A stretch of 64,000 bases of DNA from Adineta vaga (GCA_021613535.1 CP075497.1:10974001-11038000); one strand, 5' to 3'; shown: positions 1-17,739, numbered from the stretch's first letter. A program made the numbers and translations. Notes: generated from the letters alone by a model not told the origin.

Positions 1-87
1 TCTCGTTTTTCCTTCGATTTTACTTTACACATTTTTTTCTTCATTAAAACACGAACATTCTTCACGATTATTCAAAGCTTTCTATAG

Positions 88-1965
<1,878 letters not shown>

Positions 1966-2051
1966 ATATTATGTTTATGATTTGTATTTCATACAATCGC
2001 TAGATCGTGTTTTGCCTTCCTAGTCTTTTTCTAGTACAACAGAAGAAGAGA

Positions 2052-2057
2052 AATAAA
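2052..2057 (+). terminator. Poly(A) signal AATAAA, TMEM67
   Basis: A canonical AATAAA lies 87 nt after the TMEM67 stop codon and before the convergent syntrophin gene. It is assigned by position and motif only. Confidence 0.45.
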
Positions 2058-2262
2058 TTGTTCTATACTCATCAACCCTATTAATCGCTAAGATAAAGAT
2101 GAAACCATCTGTCGAATATGCTTTCAATCAACACAATTCTGTATGTCATCTTTTGTATATCGTCTAACACCACAACTGGTTACGTTTGTTTTTATTTTTA
2201 GCAGAAAAATAAAGTCTTTGTACAGTATAAGAAGAAGAAGAAAAAGAAAGCAAAAGACACAT

Positions 2263-4342
2263 CTAATCACTGGAAAGATTCTCTTGAATAATTGTATCAT
2301 CTTGTTTACCAATTAATTTAACTGTTAAGAAAGAATTAATCACATGAATCAATATACGTAAATGTTGACATTGCACTTCAATATGTACGGTTGGTTCATT
2401 TTCATTTAATGAGAATAAATCATGTTTAAATTCAAAATAAATTTTATCTCGTCCATTATCTGAACTCGATTGTAATTGATCATATGTATATGACCAAAGA
2501 ATAAGATTTGTTTCATTATTTAACATTTCAAAACCTTTGAAAATATCAATTATTAAACGACAGATTTGTCCTTGATACATACAACCAAATGCACGTGTTT
2601 TAAGTCCATGAACAGCCATATAAAGTGAACGTTGCCAATTGGAATTAAATTCATCTAATTCAGTTTTAGTTTCAAAATTTAAATATCGACATTGTGTTGC
2701 AATATCATTGGATAATGTTAAAGTAAAACAATATTGTCGATCATCCAGACGATATTTCGATGAAATAATTTCAATTAAAATTTCAACGATTGGATAAACA
2801 CGTGAACAACAAATAAAATCATATGCACATAAGGGTGGTGGTTTATTTTCATCAAATATATAAAGATCACTACCTTTAAAAACAAGAAACATTGCTTTCC
2901 ATTCAGGTAAACGATTTTGATCAATATTTGTAACACGTTCATGTAACCAAGTGGCATAAAGAACTTGTTCACTTGGTAATAATGTTTGATTTAATTCTGT
3001 TAATGTACGAGTTGTTAAATTATGTATAACCATATTAATACGTGATATCCACATATGTTGTTGAACAGATGTATCAGCAATAATAATGCCCGATTGGGAA
3101 CCATCAAGAGTATGTAATTGAAAAGAATTGGTACGTAATTTATCTGTACCACTTAGATACTGAGTGACATATGCATAAAGAAGAGAATATTCTTGGACGG
3201 GAACATAATCAACTGTTGCATTATCTTCATCGTCTTCGTCAATTAATATACTAATTGAGGAGGTTGCCTGTTGTTGTTCATGTTGTTGCTGCTGTTCTTT
3301 AGCAAATGTATTTAATTGACGTCGACATCGTTCATTCTCATTTTCACATAATAATAATCGACTGAGTAATTCATATTCTTCTGTATCCTAGAACGATTGT
3401 ATAATTAGTTTATCTATTCTCATTTCTTTTTTATTTGTTTTGCAACAATGATTCTTTTATTTTTAGTTTTATTTCTCGTCTCAAAGTTATTTCTGTTGAA
3501 GACATCAATACTTTCGAATAACAATTCAAAGAAATATGTTGATATGATTATCTAAACAAAATTCTTTTCATCGGATATGTATAGAATTTCAGATATGTTG
3601 TCATCTAAGTAAAGCTTACTTGCAATTGATCAGACAGCATTAATGATAGACGTTGTTGTTGTTTACCCGGTCGATGATATCGACTTGGATATTCTGCTGA
3701 CAAACGATTTTTTTGTCGTCTCATTCGAACTGAAGCCGATGTTGGAAGAGTATAACTTGTTGGTGGGATGAATTGAGGTACTGATGAAAATGCTGATCTT
3801 ATTGTTGATGATGTTGAATGAAGATAAGGTGCCATATGATTCATATATTTAACAGTTAAATTCACTTGATCAGTGGATATATTTCGTAATTTAGTAATCA
3901 CTTCATCATGAGTTAGATTCGATATATCTTCATTGTTAATAGATAAGATAGCATCACCCACATGTAATAAATGGGCATTGGTATAAACAACACGAGAAAT
4001 AAGTACGGGAAAACCTGTTAATAGGAAAAGAAGAGATTGTGTTAATATTCTTTTCTTCTCGTTCTTTTTTTTGTGCTATCTACCCGTATCACAACCGCCT
4101 TTAATGGAAAAACCGAATGAATGTGTTGTTGGATGTCGTTTAAGTGTTACATTTCGTGAGACTATTGTTTGAAAATCTTTGTTATTAATTGATGATACTT
4201 GAGCTGTTTTAAGACGACGAACGATGAGTGTTTCCGATGTTAATTGAAGTAAAACGAGATGAGGTTTAGACCGACCATCGCTCAACGTTACATGGTCTTC
4301 GAAAAGTACTTCGACTGAATATGGTTGAAGACGATCATGCAT
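2263..4342 (-). CDS. Gamma-syntrophin-like scaffold protein
   Basis: Three coding exons on the minus strand (4342-4084, 4014-3620, 3387-2263) encode 592 residues. Syntrophins are cytoplasmic adaptors that link the dystrophin complex to channels and signalling proteins. A PDZ domain occupies about residues 64-130: the carboxylate-binding loop is SFGFSIKGG, with HVGDAILSINNEDISN further on. A PH-like region and the C-terminal syntrophin-unique region follow, with YCFTLTLSNDIATQCRYLNF, CMYQGQICRLIIDIFKGFEM and DLFSLNENEPTVHIEVQCQH. The C-terminal half resembles the gamma class more than alpha or beta. The ATG at 4342 lies 15 nt inside an exon opened by an acceptor (ctgttgacag), and a probable 5'UTR exon with a GTAAGC donor lies near 4440. 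A Gln/Asp-rich insert sits around residues 235-265. Confidence 0.9.
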
Positions 4343-6915
4343 TTTAACTACAATCTGTCAACAGAAAAAGAACTTCTTAGTAATTAGATGATTGAACAAC
4401 ATATTCTTTTTCTTTTTCTTCGAAAGTAATATGCTTACCCACGGTGAATAAAATGATAATGTTAGAAACTACATGGATATGTGTCATCATGTATTTGCGC
4501 CAGGCATACGACTATAATAAAAGCCTTGGGCTCATCACATCTAAAAAATATAGAAAAGATTGATATAGAACTAGAAGAACTAAGAGTTGCGTCAACATGC
4601 AATGTTATTGACGTGATTGACTCGGGCACCATCACTATTACCAAGATTACTGGAGAGAAAAAAAAAGAAGAAAAAGAAAAAAAAGAACGTTGCCGACAAC
4701 TGATGAGAGAGAGAGAGAGAAGGAGACATGAAAAAGAAAAGCATGCTCCGTACAATTAGACTACGTTCAAGTGCTAAGACGATGAAAGAAAATCATTTTA
4801 CGATTACATAAAACGAACAAGAATTTCTGTAGTGAACTATTTGTTTTCCTGCTCATCACGTGTCTATACAAAAAAAAGAAAAGAATCTAGAACTTTGTAA
4901 TAAGTCTAACCAAAGATATATAATATAACTATCGTTTCTCTACTTCCTCTCTATCTCTCTCGTTCCTATATATCGCATTCATTTTTTATACCAACATGTA
5001 ATACCGGAAATGGAGTTCGAGTCAGACCTCTCAAAATTGAAAAGAAGGAAAAAGAAGAAGAAGAAGAAAAAACTTCTATTCTTAGTCGAGTCATCTATTC
5101 TGAAACTGAGCACGTTATAATCATGATCGACGAGTCGTCAATACTTATAAATTGAATGTGATTCTCAATGTATAAATGAATTCAACAGTTATATGCTGAT
5201 GCTAGTTCTTTCTATTCTTTGTATGTCTCTCGAGATAATGAAGTAGCAGCAACAGCAGGAAAAAAAACGAAGAAAGACTGTGAAAGAAAGAAAAGAAACG
5301 ACGAAAGAATGAGCGCGACAATGACGGAAAAAAATGACAATTACAATTGGCAATACTTATCAGTCTCGTGCATTGCTGTCGTTACTATTTTGCTGTTACT
5401 GTTGCTTTCGCTGATCGATGATTGTGCTTACATGCGTATGCAAGTACTCCCACTGCATGCATCAACACATGTCGCTCTTTTTCTTGACTAGTATAGCCTT
5501 AACATTGTTTGTTCTATTGCATAGACGAATAACAACTAAATGTATTTCTTAATAGTAACTATGCATATTCTCATTATTAGAAATCAAATAAAGAAAGAGA
5601 AAGAGAGAAAAAAAATAACTTACGATAGTTTTTCTTAAAGCTTTTTTTCTCTCTTCTCTTATTATTATACATCATTATGATGTTTAGTTAGATGATGCGA
5701 ATTAAATTAGGCATAAAATATATGGTAGCATACTCTACTATATATGGCTCTTCCGGGTGAGTTTCGACATCCGGCAAAAAAAGATAGATAAACGGTTAAT
5801 CGGATGTGTATTTATGTATGTATATATGTGGTATACAAGCTCACAACAGTCGAACATCATTAGTCATAACAAGAAAAAGAAGAAAAGTCGATGAACCAGT
5901 TTGATTCTATCAAATAACATTGATGAGTACAATATGTTCTCTTTTTTTTCCTCTTCAATGAAAACAAATCATCGGAAAGCAAAAGAAATATTATCTATCG
6001 ATTGATACAATTCATCATATATTTACATTTCAAGATCGTTTTTTTTATGAATGCATTAAGACTTACCGACATTTGATGAATTTTTTATAACGTTAGTTAC
6101 TCAACGTACATGAAGTGAAGAAGAAAAAAAAGAACCTGACTTGCACTATTTCATTCAATCATAGAAATGAATTCCTATATGCTTTTCTAGTAATATAGTA
6201 TTGACATGTGAAGCCTAATCTATTTGTAAATAAATTAGATCCTATCTCATCTCATGAGTATAAAGAATCAGAAGAGAGTTACGATGAATGGTTTCTTTTC
6301 GATCGAAGAAAAATATTCATCTATTTACTTGCTACTTTTAACTAGAAACGTAATGAGCGGAAATAATCTTTCCATTGTGTATTTAACAATTGTCGACATT
6401 GAAAATCACATTTTCTTTTTTCTTTTTACAAACAAATAAGAACATATTTTTAACGACGCATAAAGAGAAAGTATCTTGATAATCTTAAACTTTTCCATTA
6501 ATATTAACAAGACATATATTTATAATGTTTTCTATGACGATGATTTCAAATAACATAAAACAGAAACTAACATATGCAAATGAATATTAATGTTTTTTTC
6601 ATTGGTTGAAATCAATCATTTATATGTTGTAATTGATATAATTATGATGTTTATTATTTAGACCTTGAAAATGGACTGATCAAACAAAGTACTTATTCAA
6701 CATAACGATTTTTTTATTTGCTTGTTACATAGGACGTGTACTATGTCACACTAGGATTCATTTTGTACCTGTTCTTTACATCAAACCCTCAGTTAGGTCA
6801 CGCTTGAATGATCATATATTATATGATATGATATTTAAATATCGTTTTTTCACTATTTTATTTGCAATAATAACGCTGTCAAGTGCGAGAGAGAGGGAGA
6901 AGAAAAAACGCATCT
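4343..6915. other. Gene-free stretch upstream of two divergent genes
   Basis: This 2.6 kb holds the probable 5'UTR exon of the syntrophin gene (about 4440-4500) and the promoter side of the TMEM163-like gene. The rest is AT-rich with purine runs (GAA, GAGA and AAG repeats, for example 4660-4740 and 5040-5070). Open frames here are short and low-complexity, and I see no conserved motif or splice-consistent chain of exons. A 7-bp hairpin (CCGGGTG/CATCCGG, 8-nt loop) lies near 5754-5775. Confidence 0.6.
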
Positions 6916-7809
6916 ATGGCGATATTGGATAATAATTTAAATCGAAATGGAAGACCAATGGTTATTGAAGATGATGCTAGTCGAGATAAATCCTTTAAAC
7001 GTTATCAAAAAATAGCATATCGTATTTGTATATTATCAATTATTCTTGATATTATTCTTGGTTTAACAGCATTTATTAATTGTATGCTTGATAAATCATC
7101 AGTTGGTTTAAGTTATTCGATTGATACATTAATGGATGCAATTTGTATATGTTTTGTTGCATGGCATTTGAAAGGTAAGGAAATAAATAGGGGAAAAGTT
7201 CAATCTATAAATGAATCGATTTGTTGATTTATTCTAGCTCAAACAATGGATGATTTTAAACGACGGGATTGTCTTGTTTGTTGTGTTATTGGTGCACTTT
7301 TTATCGGTTCATTTCTAGCTATTGAATCTCGTGCAATTCAATCAATGATTGTTCCTCAAGCACCAACAGGTGATTGGCTTTTACTTGTTTATTCTGTGAC
7401 ACATATTGTTATTTTTACTATTTTATCAATTGCAAAAATAATTCTTTCAAAAAAACTTTCTTCAAAATCTTTAATGGCTGATGCACTTAATTCCATTATT
7501 GGTATTATTATGGCTATACCATTAATATTATGGGATCGTATACCAATCTTAAATCAACATACACAATTTGATGATTTAATATCAGTACTTATGGCTTTAT
7601 TCTTACTTGTAATTGGCTGGACATTAGTTCATACTGGAATTACTTATCATAATAATTTGTATTCACAAGCAATGAAGCAAGAAGGTAGTGAGACAAATGT
7701 TAATGCTCATAACACACTTTTACCACAAAATCATTCACATACAACTGAAGATACACTCAAACAATATTCAGCATTAGACAGAGATGTCGAAGCTGGTGAT
7801 GCTGAATAA
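6916..7809 (+). CDS. TMEM163-like cation-transporter-related membrane protein
   Basis: Two exons (6916-7174, 7238-7809) encode 276 residues. Vertebrate TMEM163 is a vesicular/plasma-membrane zinc-binding protein related to cation-diffusion facilitators. About six hydrophobic segments are visible, including YRICILSIILDIILGLTAF, LVCCVIGALFIGSFLAIES and VLMALFLLVIGWTLVHTGI. The order matches TMEM163: a segment ending SIDTLMDAICICFVAWHLK, a charged turn (DDFKRRD), and a LADALNS-like helix (KSLMADALNSIIGIIMAIPL). The aspartates in SYSIDTLMDA and LMADALNS sit where CDF proteins place metal ligands. The cytoplasmic tail is hydrophilic. Upstream frame is open but the first ATG is 6916. Zinc transport is inferred from the family only. 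Confidence 0.75.
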
Positions 7810-7823
7810 GTTTATAGTCGAAA

Positions 7824-7829
7824 AATAAA
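7824..7829 (+). terminator. Poly(A) signal AATAAA, TMEM163-like gene
   Basis: AATAAA lies 15 nt after the stop codon of the TMEM163-like gene. This is close, but it is the only canonical hexamer immediately downstream. Confidence 0.45.
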
Positions 7830-8161
7830 GTAATATATGAATGTATTGAAGTTGTTTAGTTTTTATCATATTCTTTTAGAAATAAATATGGAAATAGCTT
7901 CTATCTTTGTTCTTATTATTGAATTTGATGAACATAAGAAGTAAAAAGAAACGAACTCGTTTTATTTTGTTCTCACGAAAAACGAAAACAGAAAAATTAT
8001 TGTGTTTTCTTTTTGTTAATCCTAATAATTTGTGTTTCAATGTACAGAAAAAGAATCTAACAATAGAATTGTTCACAGGTAAACAACCGGTATGCCACAA
8101 TTGGAATGTTAGGGAACAAAAAAGTAAGACATAATTGTTCGATGGATTCTTTTTTTTCTTT

Positions 8162-11678
<3,517 letters not shown>

Positions 11679-14465
11679 TGAACAAAATTAGTTTTTAAAT
11701 ATAAGTAAGAATAATATGATGATTAATTAATATTCACATCTAAATACGAAGAAAAACGAGTTTTATTAGAAAATTATTCAAATCATCTAAAAGAAATCAT
11801 AACTACGCATTCAGTTGTAAATCTTTGCCATTTGAGATGAACCTTGGAAAGATTTCATACATATGTAAATCTCTTGCTAAGGACAATATATTGATGGTGG
11901 TAGTTTCAACTATAAACATGTGAGGGTCAAAAATAATGCTTTTCTTTTTTTACTCATTCTTTTCCCTCGTTCTCTCTTTTTCTCCTACATTAGTTATGTA
12001 TAGTTAGAAATTCTCATTTTCTTTCTTCTTCTTCTTCTTCTTCTTTTTCTTCTTCTCATTTTTCGTGACACCATCATAACACAAAAGGGCATCAAGCAAA
12101 GCATTGTGAATGGATATATGTCTGTCTAGTACGTCGTTGTCGTCGTCGTCCGTCTGGCCGCTCGTTCGTCCCGAACGAGAAAAAAACGAATATAAGCAAT
12201 AAAAATACAATCGTTTCGACGCCGCTATGCTAAACTAGACACTCATATAATTGTAACTCAATTGATTGGACTATCGGGATGAGGTGGTAGTCACTAAATA
12301 AAGAATAAATCTTCCGGCAAGTGTCATTGTCAAACGATCTAATTAGATGAGAAAACAACGTCAGATTGTCAGTGTAAGAACTAGAACTGCCTTTTCTGAT
12401 AATACTCTTATCATAAAACGTTTTTTTTCTCTAGTATCAACAATCGTATGATAAGAATAAATTGTTCAATAAATACACAGACACACACACATACACAGAA
12501 TAAATGATTCTAATTTAACTCACTTTTCTATTTGCTCTAACACTATTAGTTGATCAAGAAGAGAAAAAAAATGTATGCATGTGTTTTGTACAGTCGCCTA
12601 TGTATACCTAGCTTGTATGTGTATGCTCACGTTACCTAACAGAGCGTGTATAAGAAGGCGGTAAGCACATAGTCGTCGTTATTCTGTATTTCTCATGTCA
12701 TTCAAGGCAAGAGAAAGAAAAGGAAAGGAAATGAGTAGTGTCATTTTTTTTTCGTTCTTTTAAAATAGATAAATAAATAGAATCATGAACAGAAGAAGAA
12801 GAAGAAGAAGAAGAGAGAAAAAGAAACTTTTAATCATAACAAGAGATTTAATTCAAATGATATGACTAACAACTATCTGTCTGATAACATGAAAATGGTG
12901 ATATGCAGATATACCTTTCCCTTTTCTCTCTATCAACTACCTTACGTCATTTTCTTTCTTCAACGTTTTTTTTTGTCTATTCTCTCTAAATATCCTCATT
13001 TCACATCGAATATGAGACATGAAGGCAAAAAAGAAAAACATGTACGTCAAATGATTATTCTTTATACTTGAAAATAAAAATATATATACATAACCATTTC
13101 TGTAGGTGTTAAATACTGTGCAAATTTAGTGAGACTTCATTCGATAAAAGTATTGCTCATCAAACAACTTGTGAATAGTTCTCATACTTATGACTTAATT
13201 ATTCTAATCTCTTCGATCGTTTTCTCTCTCAGATTTTTTCTCTCGAAATATACTTACTCCTACTTACGAAAAGAATGAATAGAATTTATGAAAAAAAAAA
13301 AGAAATTGAATTCTTTTCTTTGTGATCTCTGGTATGTTTGTTGATGTTGACAACAATAACAATTTACAATGAATAAGAAATTGATGATAAACGTTCAATT
13401 CGGTCAAATGATGTCATTGTATGAGAGAGAGAGAGTGAGAGAAAGAAAAATCGAGCACCTGTTGACGCCTACTTTTGACCATTCATTCCATTGCACAATA
13501 ATACAATAGAATGATAATCAACAGTTGACAGACCACAGCTGTTTCCACATCAAATAAGTTCATTAGTAATCAGTTGCCTTTCTAATCGAACAAAAAAAAT
13601 TTGTTACTCTTCTCTTTTTGATTTTGTATTTCGATGTATCTAATCTAATAGATATCTGTTACGGTGTAATATGAGTGATTTGTGTATGAAAATCAAGTTC
13701 ATATATCGTCATTTCAACTGAGGTTGTTTAAATATATATCTTATGATTGCACTATGGCCCTGAAACGATAAACATTTCTTTTAAAATAAACTTACTTGTG
13801 GACGTTAAAGTATATATTTGCGATGTGCAAAATTGCGAACAAGGTTACATTTCTTTCTTCGATCTACATAAATTTGAGGCGTGAAAAATGAAAAGAGGGA
13901 TAAATTTGATGTGTTCGAGGTTGTTGCTCTGCCAACATATATGTATATATATAAATATCAAAGAATAAATCAACTGTTAACTGAAGTTGATCTAACAACG
14001 AATATTATTCTTTGACGATATTTGAAAATAAGCATAATATTATCAAAGAATCTTTCATTCTATTAATCAAATATTATATAAAACCATATTTTCTAAGCAT
14101 TCTCAATGATAAAAAAAAACTACTGTTTTCACAGATTAACAGGTTTCTCTGTTTATCTTGATTTATACTAAATATTAAGAAATATCTTCTTCAACAAATG
14201 ATTTATCTTAGTTTGAATATAGTATTATTTAAATAATATTTTGATGTTATTGAAAAACTATTAACAACTACAGATGACTAATCTCATTACCATATGCATG
14301 TGTATCGTTCGTTGTAGACATTTTTAATCACAGGTTTGTTTATTTCTGATACAAATGTCTTCCGAGATTTTTTAAAAAAAGAAAAAAGTACACACCTATA
14401 TGAGAAGGTCTTTATTTATGATTTCGTTTGATCAAAGATTTATGTTTATTAACTTGTTTTCCAAG
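11679..14465. other. Gene-free stretch, no coding signal seen
   Basis: This 2.8 kb, upstream of the kinase gene and downstream of the U-box gene, is AT-rich with polypyrimidine/polypurine runs (CTT repeats at 12024-12056, GAA repeats near 12790-12830). Open frames are short and of biased composition. I see no conserved protein motif, tRNA-like B box or microRNA-like hairpin. Confidence 0.55.
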
Positions 14466-15588
14466 TTAATAACTTAATAGCACTCGTGCACTATTTGTTA
14501 AATCATCCATATTTTGCAACCAAAATGATAGATGATAAATCCGTCCAATTTTTGTTTTCAATTTTTGAGTTAAATAATCTGGTCGACCAACGCTTCCATC
14601 ACAGAATGAACGTTTACCATTATAAGAATGTGGAGAAGCTATAAATAATATCGTTGAACTATTTCCATACGAATTACATCGAAAAAATCCATTAGAAGGA
14701 TTATTTTCAAAATCTCCATTATTAACAAGTTCTACTCGTGAAGATATGTCCATAATAGAGACGTCATCAAGACACCAATATGATGGATCATGACGAAAAG
14801 CAAAGGTGATCATCATTTGAGTTGCAGTTGCTTCAAAGACTTTTGAATAGTATGTATATTTAAATTTATTAACATTATCCCATGAAAATAATGGTACAAT
14901 ATTTGGTAGTGTACACTTATTTGGTAGTATATAAGTTGTAGAAGAGTCGGTATCATTAAGAGAAGATTGACTAATAGAAGAAACTAAAAGTAAATGAAAA
15001 AAATATATAAAAAGTCAGAACACAATAAGCTTCTATTTCTAAGAAGCTCGATATGTGTGTGTAAATGTTCTTAAAGATACATGAACTATGGGTCAATACG
15101 ATCTGACCTTATATGAACTGATGAAAATCAAGAAATTGATTAGATCATATCTTACTGTTTGACATAGAATTCGATTGATTGAGAAATATAATAACAGATG
15201 TTCCAATAATGAAAGGACTAACGATAAAAGCAATCACCATAATTATCTGTAATACTTGTTTCATATTACAACATTGTTTTGGCGATATGCGTTGTTCAGA
15301 ATTTGTTGTCATCGACAAAGATGATGGGGATATAAATATATTTGTATGTTCTACGCTTGATCTATACGATGAATCTAGTTCTCTCATATTGATTTCTGAA
15401 TGAAGATCATCGATTTTCAAAGGTTCGCGTGTCAAAGGACTTGTTCCTTGTTGTTCAATCCATTGAAGAATTGCATTTCGTTCATAAATATGACCATCAG
15501 CAGCTAATACAGGATCTCGGCAAACATCTAATGTGATTGGACAAATCAGATCGCTGTTTTGTTCAAAAGACACTTCCATTCTTATCAT
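14466..15588 (-). CDS. U-box / single transmembrane / lectin-like ectodomain protein
   Basis: Two exons (15588-15156, 14983-14466) encode 316 residues. Residues about 12-60 form a U-box, the RING-like fold of E2-dependent ubiquitin ligases: DLICPITLDVCRDPVLAADG, HIYERNAILQWI, SPLTREPL. One hydrophobic helix follows at about residues 118-140 (LQIIMVIAFIVSPFIIGTSV), then a Ser/Thr-rich stretch. The C-terminal region (about 170-316) resembles a carbohydrate-binding jelly-roll: WCLDDVSIMD, ELVNNGDFE, NGKRSFCDGS, IYHLSFWLQN. With the U-box in the cytosol, the jelly-roll would face the outside or lumen. The ATG at 15588 is the first; another (15579) is three codons in. Ligase activity and sugar binding are inferred from domains. 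I do not recognise an orthologue in model animals. Confidence 0.75.
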
Positions 15589-16063
15589 CAATCAATAATT
15601 GAAGAAAATAAAAGATTCGAATCGATGTGTCAAATATTTATACGTATTCTACCATACACAGATCATATTCTTTTGCAATTATTTCTTTTTACATAGTCTC
15701 AAAAGTCCCAAAAAGAAAATGAAAGAAGAAGACAGTGAAATGCTTTTTTTCAATTTCGATATGCTATTTTCAGCTGATTGAATTTTCTTTTTGTTTTATT
15801 ATTATTTCACAGATTTTTATAAGAGATCTTTGTACTTTAAGATGTATGAACTAATGATCCCAAATTATAATAGATTTCAAATTTCGTTCGATATTTTATT
15901 GTTCCTATCTGTCCATTAACATAATATTTTATATTTTTTTTCTCTTTTTTGATAAATAAATAGTGAGTAATAATATTTGCTTACATAGAATGATAAAGCA
16001 TTTTGTCTTTCTAACTGATAAAATTCTCAATTTCATTGTCATTGAGTAATTTACAGATTAGAA
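15589..16063. promoter_or_regulatory. Divergent intergenic region, U-box gene and racemase
   Basis: This 475-bp spacer separates two genes read away from each other, so both promoters must lie here unless they have remote 5' exons. It is AT-rich with T-runs. The sequence ttacag at 16051-16056 precedes the racemase ATG and could be an acceptor for a 5'UTR exon or a trans-spliced leader. No TATA element stands out. Confidence 0.4.
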
Positions 16064-17101
16064 ATGAGTACAGAAGTTAAACAACGTATCTGTGGTATTG
16101 TCGGAGGATTATCCTATGTTTCTACTGCTGATGTAAGTTATAGATTTTCTTTAAAAAGTAATTCTATATTCACTGGAAATAGTATTACAATCAAATGAAT
16201 CACTTAGTTGGTAAACAATTACCAGGTCATGGTAGTCGAATTCATATTGTATCATTGGATATCCATCAATATGTGGATTTACTTGATAAAAATCAATGGA
16301 CGAATGTCGCTGAATTCGTTCTCGAAGGTGTTCATCAATTAGTTAAAAGTGGAATTGATTTTTTACTTGTCTGTTCAAATACTGGTAGATATGTTTATAT
16401 TTTTAAACTTTCATTTCGTCAGAAATTCTTATTTAAGGTCATATTGCTGCACCAAGAATTGTCGAATATTATCCCGATCTTGTTTTTCTTCATATTAGTG
16501 ATGCAGTAGCATTTGAAATAAAAGAAAAAAAATTTAAAAAAGTATACAAATTTCTGTATTTTAGACAACATACTTGCATTGTTAGTCTTTTAGATTGGAT
16601 TTTTGGGAACAAAATTCAGTATGGTATCGGATAGTTGTGTCGTAAAACGTTTAGTTGAACATGAATTAGAGATTGTATTTCCACATGGAGATGAAATTGA
16701 AGCTTTACATCGAATTATTCTTGAAGAACTAACCAACAATATCTTTGCTGAAAAATCAAAACAATTTTATATTAAATCAATTCAACGTCTCTATGATGAA
16801 CAACACGTTGAAGGTGTTATTCTTGGTTGTACTGGTAAGATGAACATTTATAAATTTTATCAAAATCTATCTTGAATATTTCCAGAAATTCCTCTACTTG
16901 TCAAACAATCCGATATTTCTCATATACCTTTATTTGATTCATCACAATTACATGTAAATAAAACCATATCTATTTCGTTTAAATTAAAATATATAATTTA
17001 TTCATATTTTTAAAAACAAGATTCAACTAGCAGTCGATTATCAACTTGGTCGATATGATATCACCTCATTTTTACCATCAAAAACCAAAAACGACATTTA
17101 A
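16064..17101 (+). CDS. PLP-independent aspartate/glutamate racemase family protein
   Basis: Six exons (16064-16132, 16183-16384, 16438-16541, 16594-16834, 16886-16953, 17021-17101) encode 254 residues, the usual bacterial length. The family interconverts L- and D-aspartate (or glutamate) with two cysteines as acid and base. Visible landmarks: N-terminal CGIVGGLSYVSTADYYNQMN, first cysteine in LLVCSNTGHIAAPR, LGTKFSM, HRIILEELTNNIF, second cysteine in GVILGCTEIPLLV, and PLFDSSQLH near the end. Both catalytic cysteines are present. There is no signal peptide, so it should be cytosolic. Animal aspartate racemases described so far are PLP enzymes of another fold, so this copy looks bacterial in origin although it now has five introns. 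Whether it prefers aspartate or another amino acid cannot be told. Confidence 0.88.
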
Positions 17102-17667
17102 GTTAATAACATTTTACTACAACTTTGTTTATCAATAGATGCTACTGCATTTTCTTTTGATTTTATATAATAACTAGCAAACCAATTTGTTTGTTTGCCA
17201 AGATTTTTTATTGCATGGCATTTATCAGCCGAGAATTTTAATGCAACGATTCCATTTTTACAAACATCAAATTGATGATCTTCAAATTTATTTTCATCAA
17301 CATTTCCAATACGAAATTGAAATTGACCTTGAAGAAGAATGAGTACTTCTTCTGAGATACTATTCTCTGCATCTTTATGACGATGATTTCCTCGAACCAT
17401 ATTCTTTTTAATTGAACCGAAGTGAGCAGCTTGATCTGAAAATGGTACATAAAGTATTCCTTGAGTTTCACTAAAACGAATTTGAGAAGATACATTCAAA
17501 TAAGTGAAGAAAGTCGATTGTGGAAGACGTGAAACATTAGCGAGACCATTTGTAGAAGATGATTTCGATGGAATATACCAATAGATTGAGAACACAATAA
17601 TTAATGATAATATTATTAAATAAAATCGAGATGTAGATAATGATGAAACTGATCTCGTATTGTACAT
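17098..17667 (-). CDS. Membrane-anchored cupin-like protein, function unknown
   Basis: A single-exon frame of 189 residues from the ATG at 17667; an in-frame ATG at 17733 would add 22 basic residues. A hydrophobic helix at about residues 14-32 (FYLIILSLIIVFSIYWYI) near the start suggests a type II membrane protein with the rest outside or in the Golgi lumen. The soluble part has a cupin-like core: RGNHRHKD, EEVLILLQGQFQFRIGN, FDVCKNGIVALKF, CHAIKNLGKQTNWFASYYI. The HxH pair plus the EEV-G-F pattern is what a double-stranded beta-helix domain would show. It resembles sugar-nucleotide or WxcM-type cupins in outline only. Its stop codon overlaps the stop of the convergent racemase by four bases. 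Confidence 0.65.
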   Translation of the reverse strand: MYNTRSVSSLSTSRFYLIILSLIIVFSIYWYIPSKSSSTNGLANVSRLPQSTFFTYLNVSSQIRFSETQGILYVPFSDQAAHFGSIKKNMVRGNHRHKDAENSISEEVLILLQGQFQFRIGNVDENKFEDHQFDVCKNGIVALKFSADKCHAIKNLGKQTNWFASYYIKSKENAVASIDKQSCSKMLLT

Positions 17668-17739
17668 GATAACAGAAAGTGTATGACAGTAAAGTTTTAT
17701 TCTATGAAATCTTGGTCTCGAATGATTTCTCATTCTCAC

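Noticed and set aside
4462-4759. Overlapping reading frames on both strands rich in Lys/Glu or Ser/Phe
   Set aside because: They arise from GAA/AAG purine runs; composition is low-complexity and there is no splice context.
5740-5775. Possible hammerhead-like motif (CGAAAC on the minus strand with a CCGG stem)
   Set aside because: The required CTGATGA core and stem II are absent; only a 7-bp hairpin remains.
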